A stretch of DNA of 64,000 bases from Megaleporinus macrocephalus (Eukaryota > Chordata > Actinopteri > Characiformes > Anostomidae). A model generated the notes under the pieces. That model saw only the letters and a list, made by a program, of their open reading frames with translations. It was not told the origin of the DNA and ran no database searches. Positions 49,614 through 62,859 of this stretch are shown here, piece by piece. Position numbers and translations under genes: made by a program. The first letter of the stretch is position 1. Each line of letters opens with the position of its first letter. The stretch is taken from contig CM038709.1 in NCBI GenBank assembly GCA_021613375.1, positions 33,554,915 through 33,618,914 of the forward strand. Reading direction: 5' to 3'.

Positions 49614-50759
49614 ATATACATACACTATATACATACACAACCACTGACATACATCCTAGTAAAACCTTAGCAACTGTCTGAGATCATTTAACAAGAGTCT
49701 AACTTTAACAACTACCTATGATACCACGTCAGTGGTCTAGTAACAGCTCAGAAGCTACCTGGAAAAGCACAGCAATGTCTTAGCAATCCATTAGCCACTC
49801 ACAGGTACAGCATAAAGTGGCCAAGCATCACCTTATCAACCACCTTGTAGCCTCCTGAAATACAAAAGAAATATGTATATCACCTTAGTCCTACAACCGC
49901 CTGGGATTCCATAGCAAAGTCAAGCCTACTTAAAATGTGTTCACTTACTTATCCCGTCTAGTTAGAAAGAAAAATGTTCTTCCAGTAAAAGTGTAACTTA
50001 ATTTGGAAAGAAACATACTTAACAATGTTACCATGTATCCGTGTACTTGGTGAAGTAGATGCAAGTACAGTTGTCCACAAATTACATATCTTTGTTTATG
50101 CATACGCACAGATTGAGAAATCGAAAGGAATCAGAGTATACATGAAATCCAATTATTGAGCTAAAGCCCATATCTAGGAAATCAGAGTGTGCTGTTTACT
50201 TGAGCACTTCAATAATCAGATAACTGTAGAGATCTGATTATGATCAAAGGCGCATGTAAACTATGCGTGCTTGTTATGCGTTGGAAAGAGAGGAGCTTGT
50301 CTTGGTCAGTTCTGATATTTCCATGTGATATTTTATGAGTATGTGTCTGTGTGTGTGTTAGATCAGGCTTGTTCCCATGCTGTGCCACCCTGAAGCACTC
50401 ATGGTCCACAGGGGCATTAGAATAATGAGGAACTGTTATGGAAACCAGCGTATGTGTGTGTTAGGGGTGGGCTCAGAGTGGAGGGTTAATGGCCCAGGTC
50501 ATTACTAGGCCCAGTAGAGTGAGTGTACTGGGTTGGGCTAGGCTGTAGAACAGTAGTCAGGAATTTAAGGGGTGTGCATGGGGGGTACAGGAGGTCTCAG
50601 TTAAAGAGATAAATAATAAGAGGGGTGGGAAAAGAACAGGGTCTGAAGCTCCACCCATTCTCCTGTGCCTCTCTCTCTCATTCACATGCTCAAATTTATT
50701 GCTCAGCATTTCCTATGCCTGAGACTCCCCACGTTGAGCCCAATGACTCTCGGACAGGG

Positions 50760-51110
50760 GCGGAGGCATGAGAGATACAGAGAGGGATACGTGTAAAGGA
50801 GAGAGAGGTAAAAAAAGGAGAGAAGGGAAAGAGTGATAGAATGGAAGAAGAGAACAATATGGAGAGAAATGAACAAGAAAGAGGTGTTACAGAGAGAGGG
50901 GTACATGTGAAAAAGAAAGTTAGAAAGGTGTGGGAGAAAGAGAGAGAAAATAAGAGAGACAGATGGAGAGGGACAGAAAGGAGACATAGACAAAGAGACA
51001 GAAAGAGAGCAAAAAAGAGATAAGAGGAACAAAGGATAAGGGGAGAGAGAGAAGAGACAGAACATAAAGGGAGAGAGAAGGGGGAAAGAAAGAAGGGAAG
51101 AAAAGAGAAC
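50760..51110. repeat. Long purine-rich tract
   Basis: About 350 bp in which the plus strand is overwhelmingly A and G (GAGAGA, AAAGAAAG, GGGAGAGA) with no single repeat unit. Open frames here, on both strands, are artefacts of composition. Confidence 0.85.
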
Positions 51111-51959
51111 TTTTTAAAAATGGGAATACATCCAATCATGAAATCATATAAGAGTGTAATTACTATGTTATTACTGATTCAATCTTAGAAATCCCTTTAC
51201 TCTGGGTGCTTTGCTCTCTCCTGCATGTGTGGTGAGCTGGGCTGTGTGATATATCGGTGACTCTCTCTAACTCGCTATTAGTCACCAGGAGATTGGAGAT
51301 TTGGCTGGAGCAAGGGGGTAAAAAAAGCCTCTGGAGAAAGGAGAAATAAATCCTCAGCATGCGCAGAGGAGGTGAAAGGAGGAGTGGAACTCTTCTCACA
51401 CTCATCCTTTCACCCAGAGCCAAGGATGGATGGCCCTCAATTAGTCTTTAAGCCATACTCACATTCTCACATGCAAAGCTTAACCAATTTTACGTGCATG
51501 TTTAAAATAATATCCCACCCTTGATAAAGTAGGTTTACACATCATTTAGTTTTATACCTCAGAAACACACATACAAACAAGCATCCACACAGTGACTCGG
51601 GCTGCTGGCCGTATATCAGTGAGCTATGCTCCGACACATTGGTATTTAGTGTGGAACAATAGGATAGGCCAGTTCTACTCGCCCCCGTTCTGTTTTTCTT
51701 TGTTTTGCCTGAATTGAGTTCTGCTGATGAGTTAAAGCATGAACACAAAAGAAACAGATACAGAGAAAAAGAGAGAGAGAGAAAGAGAGACAGCAGCATT
51801 TAGTTGAATGAAAGTTAAAATTAGTCAGGCAATCTTCTTCAAGCTAGGACATACGACAGCTATATGTAAATATGAAGAATACTAAGTCCGTGTGTATGTG
51901 TGTCTCATTGGAAGAAGAGGGGTCTCAAGTTGGACCGTCTTTGATCTTTCTCACTCCTT

Positions 51960-52720
51960 GGCCCAAGCCCCTCCTCTCTCCTTTTCTTTCCTTGTAAGAA
52001 AATCAAGTTCTATTAGGCTTAATCTCGCTTAATGGCATCTACCTCTTCCTTTGTCTCACCCGATGGGTAACAGACTCCTTCCTTTCAACCTGCTGCCCTC
52101 TTTCACTCGCCCGGCCGCCCTAATCCCCCTCTCACCGGCGGCCCAATTATTCCCACTATTTTATCATCATTATTATGATTATGATGGGCATTATCATTCA
52201 CTCACGCGCCCCTCGTCCCAGAGCAGAGACTGCCTTTGCTCTCTTTCACCGCTGCCTTCTTTTCTGTTTGGATTGAAAAGGGGCCTGCTCTTTAGCGCCA
52301 GGGGTGACGGACGTCAGAGTTTTGGGTGCTTAGAGGGTGCGGGATGGGGGAGTGGGGGTTTGATGTCGTTTCTACTTTTGCAGGGCCAGCTCTATTGATG
52401 GAAACACATTTTCTGGGCGTTTGAACGTATTGTGAGTACAGCGTAATGAGTATGCGGCACACCGGCCTGGCTAAACGGCCTTTTACCTCACTGAGCGAAC
52501 GATGGGGGACAGAGGAGGAAGGAAGAGAGAAAGGGAGGGAGAGCTGGAGGAAGAGAAGGAAAGCGGAGCAAAGTAATTATAGGGACAGGTTTTGATGTTC
52601 GGGTTTGTTTGGCCCAGTTGAATGGGAGTCCCTGGGCGGAGAGAGACTGTTGCAGTATTGCTGTAAGCTGCGCCTCCTCATCACATGGAGAGGGTTGGAG
52701 TAATTATTTCAGTCCGCGAG
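51960..52720. promoter_or_regulatory. Candidate conserved non-coding block near olig1
   Basis: Non-repetitive, higher G+C than the flanks, without a plausible exon. Contains homeodomain-type TAATC/CTTAATGG words near 52018-52035, a CCGGCGGCCCAATTATT segment near 52135 and GCGTAATGAGTATGCGG near 52441. It lies about 1 kb beyond the 3' end of olig1. Regulatory role is inferred only from composition and position. Confidence 0.3.
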
Positions 52721-53757
52721 TGCTCACATTCACTTAGATGGAGAGCACACACACACATTCAAATGCGAACAACATGACAAAGAAAGGGGAAGAAAGTGAA
52801 AGACGCAAAAGCCTGCTGAAAGGTGAATATTCACTGTTTCTTGAACTGCTGCAAAACACATATACACAAACATGCATGCTATTTCTTTGTAAACTGCTTT
52901 TGTTCTCTTTGCTATGAATGATGAGCACAATGTCAGAAGAGGAAAAAATGCTTCTTTTCTTTTTACCACATATTCAGATTTAGACACATCACATGCTTTT
53001 CCAGGTTTTTGGGGTTTGTCCAAGTCCATATCTCACATGGCCCCTTATTGCTAACATAATGTACTGGTCATTAAAATATGATTATATTACACTATGTAGG
53101 AAATAAGAAGCCATTTAAGATTCAGCCTCAAAGCATGCATTAAAATTTTTCATCTTTAAGAATGTTTGAGATACAGCTCTCAACTGCTCGGTTGCATATA
53201 CCAGTGGTTCACAACACAAACCAGAACAAATAGGACCCTAAGCATCCTAGTCGAGATCCTGACATACCACAAAACCAGCAAATATTCTATATGAGAACAT
53301 AGATTACTCATTAATTTTTTTAAATAATGTACAACAATTTTTAGACTTACTGCATGTTTTTGACAAACAGTATTAAATGCATTTTGGGCCACTGTGCTGT
53401 TTTGTGGTCTGACTACCTGTATTGCTTATTGCAAAAAATGGCTCTTTCATTGCCCTGCACATTTTTGTTGCTTACTCCCACATGACTGATCTATTTAATC
53501 AACTAATACAACAATAGCAAGCCCTTCTGAGTTAAGGTGGGTCCATTATAGCAATAAAATAATTAAATGTCAAGGTCAGTAAGTACAAGGCATGGGAACC
53601 ACTGGCACATATAAAGTAATAATGGTTGACACCTTGAAGCCATAACAACAGAGACCAAATAAAAGATAACATAAAACAAAGAGAAGCTTATGTTAATGAA
53701 CAAAATCAGTTTTCTTATGATCTCAGAAATGTGCGTCGTCTTTTAGATGTCCTGTGC

Positions 53758-54480
53758 TTATTTTTGGAAGCGTGGTGTAGGTGGGCCATGCGCTCTGGGA
53801 ACCCTACAGACACTGCAGGGGCAGAGAGGGGCACCAGTCACCCTTCCTAAACCCCATGACTCGTCCAGATTTGAGGGTTCATTCAGTGGTAGGGAAGAAC
53901 ACTTGACCGGACCAGGCTGCTGGACCTCCGGGGGACTTAGCAGAAGCTGTCCTGGACTTGTAAGAAATGGCCACCCTCTGGTAAGGAGGAAGCGTGGTGC
54001 TGTCCCGCCAACACTCATCCCGATGCTGACCTCACCCAAGAGTCGTCTCATTTCCTGAAGGGAAGAGCCCAACAGAAGGATGTAATTGCGCGCCAAAACC
54101 AGTGTAGAGATTTTCGAAAGGCGCCGGCCATTTGGAGGAGCTCCAGGAGGCAGGTAAGGATGCTGAAGCCCACCTCCTCCTGTACCGAGAGATGAGGAGG
54201 GGGAAGAAAAGTAAGGTACCATCACTTCCCGAAGAGCATCCATGGCCAAGTTAAGGTCCTGCATCCTCTTTCTTTCCCGGCTGTTGATCTTCCGTCTCAG
54301 CTCCTGCTGTTCCTGCAGGCTGAGCTCTCGGGGGAGTTTTGGGTGTCTTTGAAAATCTATGATACCAGAGGATGGTACTTCTGATCCTGTATCCCTGGTA
54401 ACCCTGATGGACCTGGGCATGAGGTGCTGCAAAGATGCCTCTTCCTGCTCCCTACACCTGAGACTAGACACAGGCTGCAT
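53758..54480 (-). CDS. olig1: Olig1, bHLH transcription factor, single exon, 240 aa
   Basis: The frame opens with MQPVSSLRC and has a bHLH at about residues 62-150: basic region and helix 1 ([30 protein letters not shown], given here in two parts: [13 protein letters not shown] and [17 protein letters not shown]), an expanded Gly/Pro/Ser-rich loop (91-119), and helix 2 ([20 protein letters not shown]). These are Olig-family signatures. The C-terminus ([16 protein letters not shown]...FQK) matches the Cys-rich end of mammalian OLIG1 (LCTCAVC...FSK) and is absent from Olig2/3, which settles the paralog. In vertebrates Olig1 is nuclear and promotes oligodendrocyte differentiation and myelination together with Olig2. 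Olig genes are usually intronless or nearly so, as here. olig2, its usual neighbour, is not in the window and may lie just outside. Confidence 0.93.
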   Translation of the reverse strand: MQPVSSLRCREQEEASLQHLMPRSIRVTRDTGSEVPSSGIIDFQRHPKLPRELSLQEQQELRRKINSRERKRMQDLNLAMDALREVMVPYFSSPSSSLGTGGGGLQHPYLPPGAPPNGRRLSKISTLVLARNYILLLGSSLQEMRRLLGEVSIGMSVGGTAPRFLLTRGWPFLTSPGQLLLSPPEVQQPGPVKCSSLPLNEPSNLDESWGLGRVTGAPLCPCSVCRVPRAHGPPTPRFQK

Positions 54481-54903
54481 GTTAGTGGGCTACTCAAGTC
54501 TAAAAACACTTGTTCAAAAACTTACTTCCACCAGAAGCCAAAGATGTTCTCACAAAAGTCTCATTTACAGCTTAGTCCCTCCTCTACAATGACCCTTGAT
54601 TCAGCGATTCCACTTGAGTTCCAATGATTTAAAGATTCATCCAACAGTGATTCTGCTCCTCAAAGTCCATACCAATCTCCCAGGAATAATCTCTCAAATG
54701 GATGATAAATACTAAATGGCAGACAATCAGAAAGAAAAGATGGTCTTCTGTGTTCAGAGGTTCCTTTGGCAGTTGGCAGCTAATGGGTCTATCTGATAAT
54801 CTTCAAGCAGTTCCACAGCATTATACTCTCTGACTGGATAACACCCTCAGAACCTTGGGGAGGAAATGAGAGAAAGAAGACTGAGGTAATGACCTAATGT
54901 TTT

Positions 54904-54940
54904 AATTATCTCTCTCTCCCTCTCTCTCTCCCTCTCTCAA
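54904..54940. repeat. Short (CT)n tract upstream of olig1
   Basis: CTCTCTCCCTCTCTCTCTCC on the plus strand, i.e. a GA-rich tract about 430 bp upstream of the olig1 start codon; might sit in the promoter region. Confidence 0.6.
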
Positions 54941-55380
54941 ACATATGCAAAACAGTCACGTTCACTTTCTTGACGTTCTAGCTATAAACCTGCCCCTTGG
55001 AGAATGTTACAAGGTAAATAAAGAGTGGGAGATACAGAGAAATAGCTGCCATACTGGAAATGGTAGAAGAAGGATGTGAAGCTCCATTTTTTTCCCTAAA
55101 TGAAAGGATGAACAGGGGTGGGGGTTATAGGAAATGGCTATAGTAACCGGTGTTGTGTGACTGGTGAATGGTATCATGGCACCCATAAACATGCTCTTAT
55201 AGAGACAGGAAAAAGAAACTATACTAAAAGAGCAGCCACCATGCCAGGCACCTGCAGGGCAACAGAGCACAAACTGCCAGTATTATGTACATGTGCGTGT
55301 GTGCATTTTCCTACGATCTGACCTATAAAAGCAAGCCCACGATGGATTAGAGCTGGGATGTTTGTCAGCTGTGTGTGTTT

Positions 55381-55385
<5 letters not shown>

Positions 55386-55458
<73 letters not shown>
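55386..55458. repeat. (GT)36 microsatellite upstream of olig1
   Basis: About 73 bp of uninterrupted GT, roughly 0.9 kb upstream of the olig1 start. Potential Z-DNA former. Confidence 0.95.
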
Positions 55459-55459
<1 letters not shown>

Positions 55460-55599
55460 AAGGTTCCATGAAAAGAAACAGAAACAGAAAGAAGGAGCAA
55501 GGGAGAGGCCAGAAAGGGACACCTGCACTTCCACACAGACAGAGAGAGGAGATGAAAAAGAGAGGCAAAGAAAGAACCTGGTGTCCACTGCCCCCTCCC

Positions 55600-55930
55600 A
55601 CTCCCTCCATCCTTCCTTCCAGCTTGAGGGGGCTGAATGGGGCGGTGTGGTGCCGGGGGGATCACATCCGTACCCCTGCCCTCCGTGGGCCTTTATCACA
55701 AGGCTGGTGCAGGGCAGGGCATGGTTGAGCTGGGCAGGAGGATGAGGGCTGCCTTTGTGGGGTCCTAGGCGCACTCTGGCTGGGCCAGGCTGGCCAAGCT
55801 GTGGAAGACTCTCTGGAGCTGCACCTGGAGCTTCAATCAGCTCATTCACACCCAGCCTGTTTCCTGTGGACCTCCATTAAACATTACGACACGCCTGGCC
55901 GAACAGGTCACTGCTGGCCCAGGGGTCTTC
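55600..55930. promoter_or_regulatory. GC-rich unique block upstream of olig1
   Basis: About 330 bp, much richer in G+C than the flanks, with no repeat signature. Includes CCATTAAACATTACGACACG and GGCCGAACAGGTCACTGCTG near 55875-55915. Candidate promoter-proximal enhancer by position, 1.1-1.45 kb upstream of the start codon. No direct evidence of function. Confidence 0.3.
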
Positions 55931-58900
55931 CCTCTGTTTTTAAAGGTTTTGATTTTGGAAAAAAAAAATATCACTAGTTATAGAAGTAGTGGACACTTTT
56001 AAACAATTTGGATCAATTATTACCAAAAAACATTCTAGCAGTCAAGTATTATGACACAACACAAGGATGGAAACAATCTTCAAATGGAATGATGTGTCTG
56101 ATTTGACCATATTATATTGTCTTATCTGTGTTTGTTTATGAAGACTTAGCAGTAAAAATGCAAGACAGATATGCCTTTTAACTTTAAAGTAAGAAAACCC
56201 TTTTGAGAGCTCTTTGGGCAGCACAGAAAGAAAAGAAATGGATCCTTGACCAAATCAATTAAAGCCAAATACAGGTGAAGGCACACAGAAACATGCATAA
56301 AGGTAAAGGAGGCTTGTTCCGTAAAATGAGAAAATATGCTGATCAATACCTTTCAACAGATTAAAACCAGAATACTTTATCTCCTCTACAAACACAAATG
56401 TGTTATTACTTAAAAGTCTTAATGTCTCGTCTTGTTTTAATCAACTACAGTTAGTTATAAATGGAATGATATCACCTTTTCTAACAACATCACATCATAG
56501 AGTGTGGGCATACGCTGTTTCAGGATAGTGATAGGGATACAGAACAGCACCATATACAACCTAAGATTAGCTCTGACTTTTTGTGGTATGTTTTACCAGG
56601 TGTACTGCTGTTCGGAATCCTTGTTACAGTCTCAAACACTTGAATCAACAGTGCCTCCTGACTGGAATATGGAATATAGCAGACAAAAGAAACAATTCTG
56701 CACGGAACATTCCAGCTCAGGAGGAGATGATTCAGACAGGGTCTGATGGCATTTGGAAGTATAAGATTAGAAAATGATGAATAGTTTAATAGTATAAAGT
56801 GTCTGTAATAATAAGATAAAGCCAATCCACATGTAATTGTTGTTAATGTTCAATATGTGTAAACAATAGTGACTGCACACATTGATGATGTAATGTCAAC
56901 AATTAAAAAAACCTATAGAGAATCTTCTACAAGTAAATTTACTGTGACCTAAAACTGCCATTTTCATATGAACAGAAGGCCAAAATATATGAAAATAAAA
57001 ACATTTAGAAAAATATTCTTAGATCAAGTAACTTTGGAATAACCAGCCCTAGAGTTCAGTTAATGATGCAGTGCATATGGCTCCAAAATGTACCCATTCT
57101 TTGCTGCCAGATTCCTCAGCTTAATTACCCCAAACAGACAAACAAACAAATAAACACAGCCTCACAGAAGTTCTGCTACCCATGCAAGTTTGACAGCTTG
57201 CACTGCAAACTCTTTTTTTGCCATCTGAAAGGTCAAAACAGATAACACACTGAAAATCAGCAGCGAAGATGCATAAAACAGCTGTTTCCATATTCATCGC
57301 CAGCACACAGACTTTTCTGAGCGTCTGCTAAACGCCAGCCATGCACTCTCAACTGCCGGCTGGCCGGACCCTCGCCAGCTTGTGGCTGGATGGCGTTGCG
57401 TACTGAGCTGTCTTGTGCAAAAAGAAAACCTGCATAAAGCAAAGTTCTAATGAGAAATTAACAGATGTCAACAACTATATTCTCCCACTTGCATCCCTGC
57501 AGGGAGGCAGGTGCAGAGGGATGCACTACAGGGCCTCAAAGTCAGGGGGACGATTCAGATTCAACAAAAAAAGACCTTTCAATCAAGGCAGGAAGGGTAC
57601 AGATTGGGAAACGGAATGACTGTGTGTGGGGAGGGGGGGCAACTGTCTCAGGCATCAGGCTTCCAGTTAGCCACGAAGCTGCGGGCTTACGGCCAGAGCT
57701 ATGAGAAGATTACAAGCTGTTAATAGGGTGGAACCAATGGGCTGAAGGCTAGGCATTGTGGCTCCCAGCATGGTCTGGGAAAGGTTGGACTGGGCCGCTC
57801 AGATGCAGAACGGGCTGGGGAGAGTCTCCCCGTGGGTCTTTTGTCCCCGTAGCTCTAGCGCAGCCGACATGACAGACCCCAAATCAAAACTCACTGTCAC
57901 ACACTCGCAGTTAGTCATGGCTGTTTGGAGCTGGAGCTGATTCTCCAAACACTCCAAACGCACACAGGCAGGCCTGCTGAGGACACACTGATTATAGCTG
58001 TCACTAACTACTCAGTGACAGCTGCTGGACGTGTCAAATTTCACTAATGAGGGCTATCACTCAGAGAGCCTCCAAATGGAGCGAAAGCATCGTACAACAG
58101 AGCGGCAAGACTGTTTGGAGAAAGAGGACATGCTGCTTTAATTTCTGAAACACTGATTTCCGAACTACAAGCTTCATATGTTTTGCCATTTAGCGCATGT
58201 GGCTACACCAACATTATGAACATGGTGCTAAAGGAACATCCTTGTATTTTTCAACCTGTTCTCTATCTTCTGCATCTCAAACATATGGTCAATTACCATG
58301 AGCAATTACATTTCTGTACTTGGAAAAGAACACACACTCAAGTGTTCTGCTCCTTTGCTTAAATAAATGCATTAATATTATTATCCATAGCAGGGCTTAC
58401 ATACATAAAATGAACAATCACAGTAGTAGTGGCTCATTTGCAAGTGATAAACAGCATCAGTGTTGTTTTTATTGCGATATTTTATGTTGGTCTTTGATGG
58501 CTCCGAACACATAAAGGAGACGTTGCTTAAATTCCTTAGGGAATACAGTAAAAAGTAGATACAAAGGAGGGAACTGAGTTTAGTTGCAGATAAATATGAG
58601 CATTATTAGGTTGGATCCAATCTGAGAGGTGACAGAAGTGAATCCAGCTTTCCTGGCACAAATGAATCATAGCACAAATGAAATGCAAAGGCAAAAAGTG
58701 CCAGTTCCTGTAATGTTTCAGTTTTTCTCAGTTGCTTGAATACTTTTGTCTATTTTCTTTGCAAAATGGTCAAAGCTCTACAAAACACTAAACACACAAG
58801 ACAAAAATAAACTTTTCTATCAAACACTATAACTGTGAGACTTTGTACTGTATAAACCCTTGCAATAATAAAAAAGTCATCCAAAATATCCAGGAAACGA

Positions 58901-61900
58901 TTATATTTTATTTCTTTTTGTCTTTTTTCTATACTACTGAAACAAACGTGAGGGTACAGAAAGGCAACCCTGTCCAAAATGACGCCAAACTCTACACCAG
59001 GGTTTAAACTGTGTCAGAAGCACCCAAAAGCCTTACATACAGAAACTGGACTGAAATTTGGAGTGACATTTAGACAAAACAGCACATGACATAACTTCAT
59101 GATTTTAAGGAGCAGCTTTTTATGCAGTCACTCCCTGGTCAGCCGTAACTTATCACATGCTAGAGACGTATGAGATAGATATTATGCTGGATTATGCTGT
59201 TTAACTGTTTTAATTTAACATGGCTTTTGTATTCTAAGCTGATGGTGAAAGTCTATATGGAAAGATCATGGGTCTCCCCTTCAACCAGGACTGCTGTTTA
59301 TGCCTCTTTTGACAGTGATGAATCTCCAGCCTTTAACACAGCCGCAAAAGCACCATACAGGACCTTCGTCAGCCTTATATTGTCTAATAAAGTTTCTTTT
59401 GTGCATGTATATGTGTGTGTGTCGCACTTTACCCCTACACTTTGTGGTAAGGGGGCAAAAGGAAGGTTACAGGGGGAAATAGGAGACTGAAGGCTTATAG
59501 GATATGATGGATGAGAAGTGCTGGTAAAGGATGGAGGAAGAAGCAATAAAAGACAGATGGAAAGAAAGGTTACTGACTTGAACAGAGCACAGGCCAGCAA
59601 AGGAATGCAGGGAGGAAGAGGACAATTGCTGAAGAAAAAAAAGAATAGGAAACAAACCATGTCCATCGCCAAGATCATGTGGCACAAGAGCATGATGGTG
59701 TGGGGGGTGGTATACTAGGTGCTTTCAATCTAGTGTCTAATCCAGTGTTCAATCTTAGCAAATGTTCAGTGTGGCTGCAGATTTTCATTCAAAATGAGCA
59801 GGAGCTCATCTGATACTACTTGACTTTCAAATAACTGAGCATGTGAAGCCTTGCTTTTTTTTACAAATGAAAACCTGCAGCCACTTAAGCTTTTGTGGAT
59901 AAGACTGAACATTTTTATGACATTTACTATGTGAAAGTAAAAGTCTGTTTTCATACAATACATAATCAAACATTAGTCAGTACCAGTACTGTTTCATATT
60001 GGCTATATTGTTATAATAATTCTGCAACTTGATTTTAAAGCAGTGTACGATCTGGAAACCTCTCTAGTGTCAAGCCAGACCTTCTTTTGGAGTGCGTGAG
60101 TCGTTAATATATAAAGTTGTACAGCGGGTCTGAAAAACTTCCACCAAGTACGCCTGACTTTTAAATGACTGTTTCAGGCTTTACAGGGCATTTCGCAGTG
60201 ACACACACACACACACACACACACACGAACACATACTATATTTTAGTGTGTTCTTCAACTGTAGTGTGTTCCTTCAACTGCTATGGTCCCTTCAGCATGA
60301 AAAAAGCTACTCTTGTCTTTGCACTACACCAATCAAATTCTTATTGAAGTTTCTATTCTCGAAATAGAAAGCTGGGTTGGTCTTATTTCCACTTCAATTA
60401 TTTTGTCAAAGATTCAATCAGTAGACATAATGGCTTGCAATGAGCTTTGCTGCTTGATAAAGCCTTGATTTCCTGTTATGTGCCATGACATTGCAACATG
60501 ACTGACTAACAAGTAGAGATGTTTCCTGATTGTCTTTGATGTCATGTTTACGTGGCCTGGGCCAGCTTCAGAAACGGCTGTGTTTTATTCAGAGCTGTGA
60601 AGAATATTATTGAATATTACAAAAAGAATTCTGACAGGGATCGAATGAAGATTTTGCTTGAAAAAGATCATATTTAAGATAATTTTTTTCTCTCTCTCTC
60701 ATTTTTTCCACACACATACTTTCTCTCTCTTTTTCTCTTGTCTCACAGGGGGCAGCTTTTTTGAGGATGCTCACTCTTCAGATCATTGCCACTCTGAATG
60801 GTTTCAGGCACATAGGCACTAATAAAGGTCTCGTAACACACATACACACTGACCAGTGTGTGAGCTCCCATGGTGCTCTTTGATGTTGCGTTGTGTCCAG
60901 GCTGTGTCCTCTTTTTACAAAGCGTCCACACTCGGCCAGTCATGAATATCCAAGAGTTCACTCCTCTTACAGGATTATCCCCTCTTTCTTTAACTGCTCA
61001 AACACTCTCAAAGCCTAGCTCTCTCTCTCTCTCCCTCCCTCTCCCTCTGTTATACATTCCCTTCTTTTTCTCTTTCTTCTTCTCTTTTACTTCTTTCTCT
61101 GATCCATCTGTCTTGGTGTCTCTGACTCTTTCAGCAAACACATTGATCCACCCTGTGTAGGAGTTCATCAGCTTTGGATCATAACCTAACTGCTCATGAC
61201 CTAACGCCCACAACTCCACAAACACACACGCACACACACACTTCTCTGATGTACAGCTGGTGGTACAAAGCTCATAGTTAGAAACCCTACTGATGATTTT
61301 ATATATACACATGCACATGACTGAGCTTTTATTGCCTGTAACTTCAGATTCTTTCAAACATGAAAAAACTCAAGACAACAAAATTATTTTGTGAAAGTCA
61401 CAGATTTACTTTTTGAAATTATTTTGTATTTGTAATTAAGTTTGACACTTTATACATTTTTTCAACATATGAATGTCTTAGCATGAGAGTGTTGCCAAAG
61501 ACATTGTTACGGACATGAGTGAAAAGGCAGAGATATTGCAGCTTTTATTGCTAAATAGGTTGAGCTGAGATCAGGCACAGAGTTGAATACATTTCTCTGA
61601 TAGATTAATATGTTAGCATTTTGTCTACTGATGAGGATAAAATGACAAGCTCATGCAAGACGCTAAATTATTGTGCAACACCAGCATCAACAGTGTCACC
61701 TAAAAAAAGTTAACCTGCATCACTATATTCCTTTCAGCCAATTTTTCTTTTTTCATAGGTTTGCTTGTTTTTTTTATTCTCTGCAGCCAACTGGATATCT
61801 GTTCACAAACTCTTATGGATGATCAAAATTATGATTAATACACATACACAGAGGATGACATCAGTTCTCTTATTTGTATTGTTAAGTACATAAAGGCAGA

Positions 61901-62850
61901 AGTTGGTACAACAACCGATATGTTAAGCTACAAGGTTAAGTTTTTTTTATAGCTTACAGTAAGTCAGACTGACAAGTCTGAACATTGTATAGATGTTGAC
62001 ACGTCTATACAACTTCAGCGAACCGCTACATTAGCCCTGTAGCTCCAGTTCAAAACTGAAGAAGCACAATTTGAACAGCATCTTGCTTGACTGACTACAT
62101 CTGTGGTAAATGGAAAATTGTGCAGATCTGATTTTTCACTGAACTGTTTATTTAAGCACAAAGAAACATAAATGTAACTACAAAAGAAAGTTTGTAGGAA
62201 AACTTTAGGTTTGCTTTACAAAGTCAGTAATAATCTTCAAAAGTTAAGCTGTGAGAAGATTATTAAGAATGATAAGAATAACAATAATAAAACAAAGCTT
62301 AAAAAGAACATAACTATTTAGTACCCATCAAACCCTGGTTCCAGGTTTGTTTCACTTATATTCGTAGGTTCCTACCTTTAAGGCGCATGTTAAAAGTCAC
62401 ACATAAGGGTCTTTCAGTGATGCTCAGACCCTCTAGACAGTGCCATGTGCTGCTTAAGAAAGAACAGATGAAGGAGAAAGAGAGAATCGGTCTGCCCCAG
62501 GGAAAAAGACTCTCATATGGCTACTGTAACAACACCCCCTCCCCACATACACCCACACACGCACACTTCACTCACACCATCTCAGTGTATGATGGTTTCT
62601 TGGCATCGTTATACAGTGCCTGAATTACATTAATAGTAAAGATGATGAATAAATTAAACACATGAAGCTGAACTGTAACGGAGTAGTTGCAAAGACTGCA
62701 AACTACAATGAAGAGATTATCCTCCCTATATGTCTCTCGCTCTCGCTCTCTCTCTTTATCAAACACTGTCTATTCTCTCACAGAGCTACAGATGCACTTC
62801 TTTTTATTTGTTTATTTTTCTCTTTTCTTTCTTTCTTTCATTTGGTGTTT
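55930..62850. other. Gene-free flank upstream of olig1
   Basis: No exon recognised. 57290-57420 and 57640-58130 are unique GC-richer segments that could be conserved elements. Microsatellites: (AC)n at 60202-60226, CT-rich at 61019-61047. Confidence 0.4.
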
Positions 62851-62859
62851 TTGACGCCA

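Noticed and set aside
50696..51139. 147-residue Ser/Phe/Leu-rich frame resembling a membrane protein
   Set aside because: It is the complement of the purine-rich tract; hydrophobicity is a by-product of pyrimidine codons.
53758..54480. Olig2 or Olig3 instead of Olig1
   Set aside because: The Cys-rich C-terminus (LCPCSVC) and helix 1 wording ([15 protein letters not shown]) fit OLIG1; Olig2/3 have HDLN...AMDGLREVM.
55219..55849. Frames of 117-188 codons over the (GT)36 repeat near olig1
   Set aside because: They owe their length to the stop-free repeat (Thr-His or Cys-Val); no domain in the flanks.
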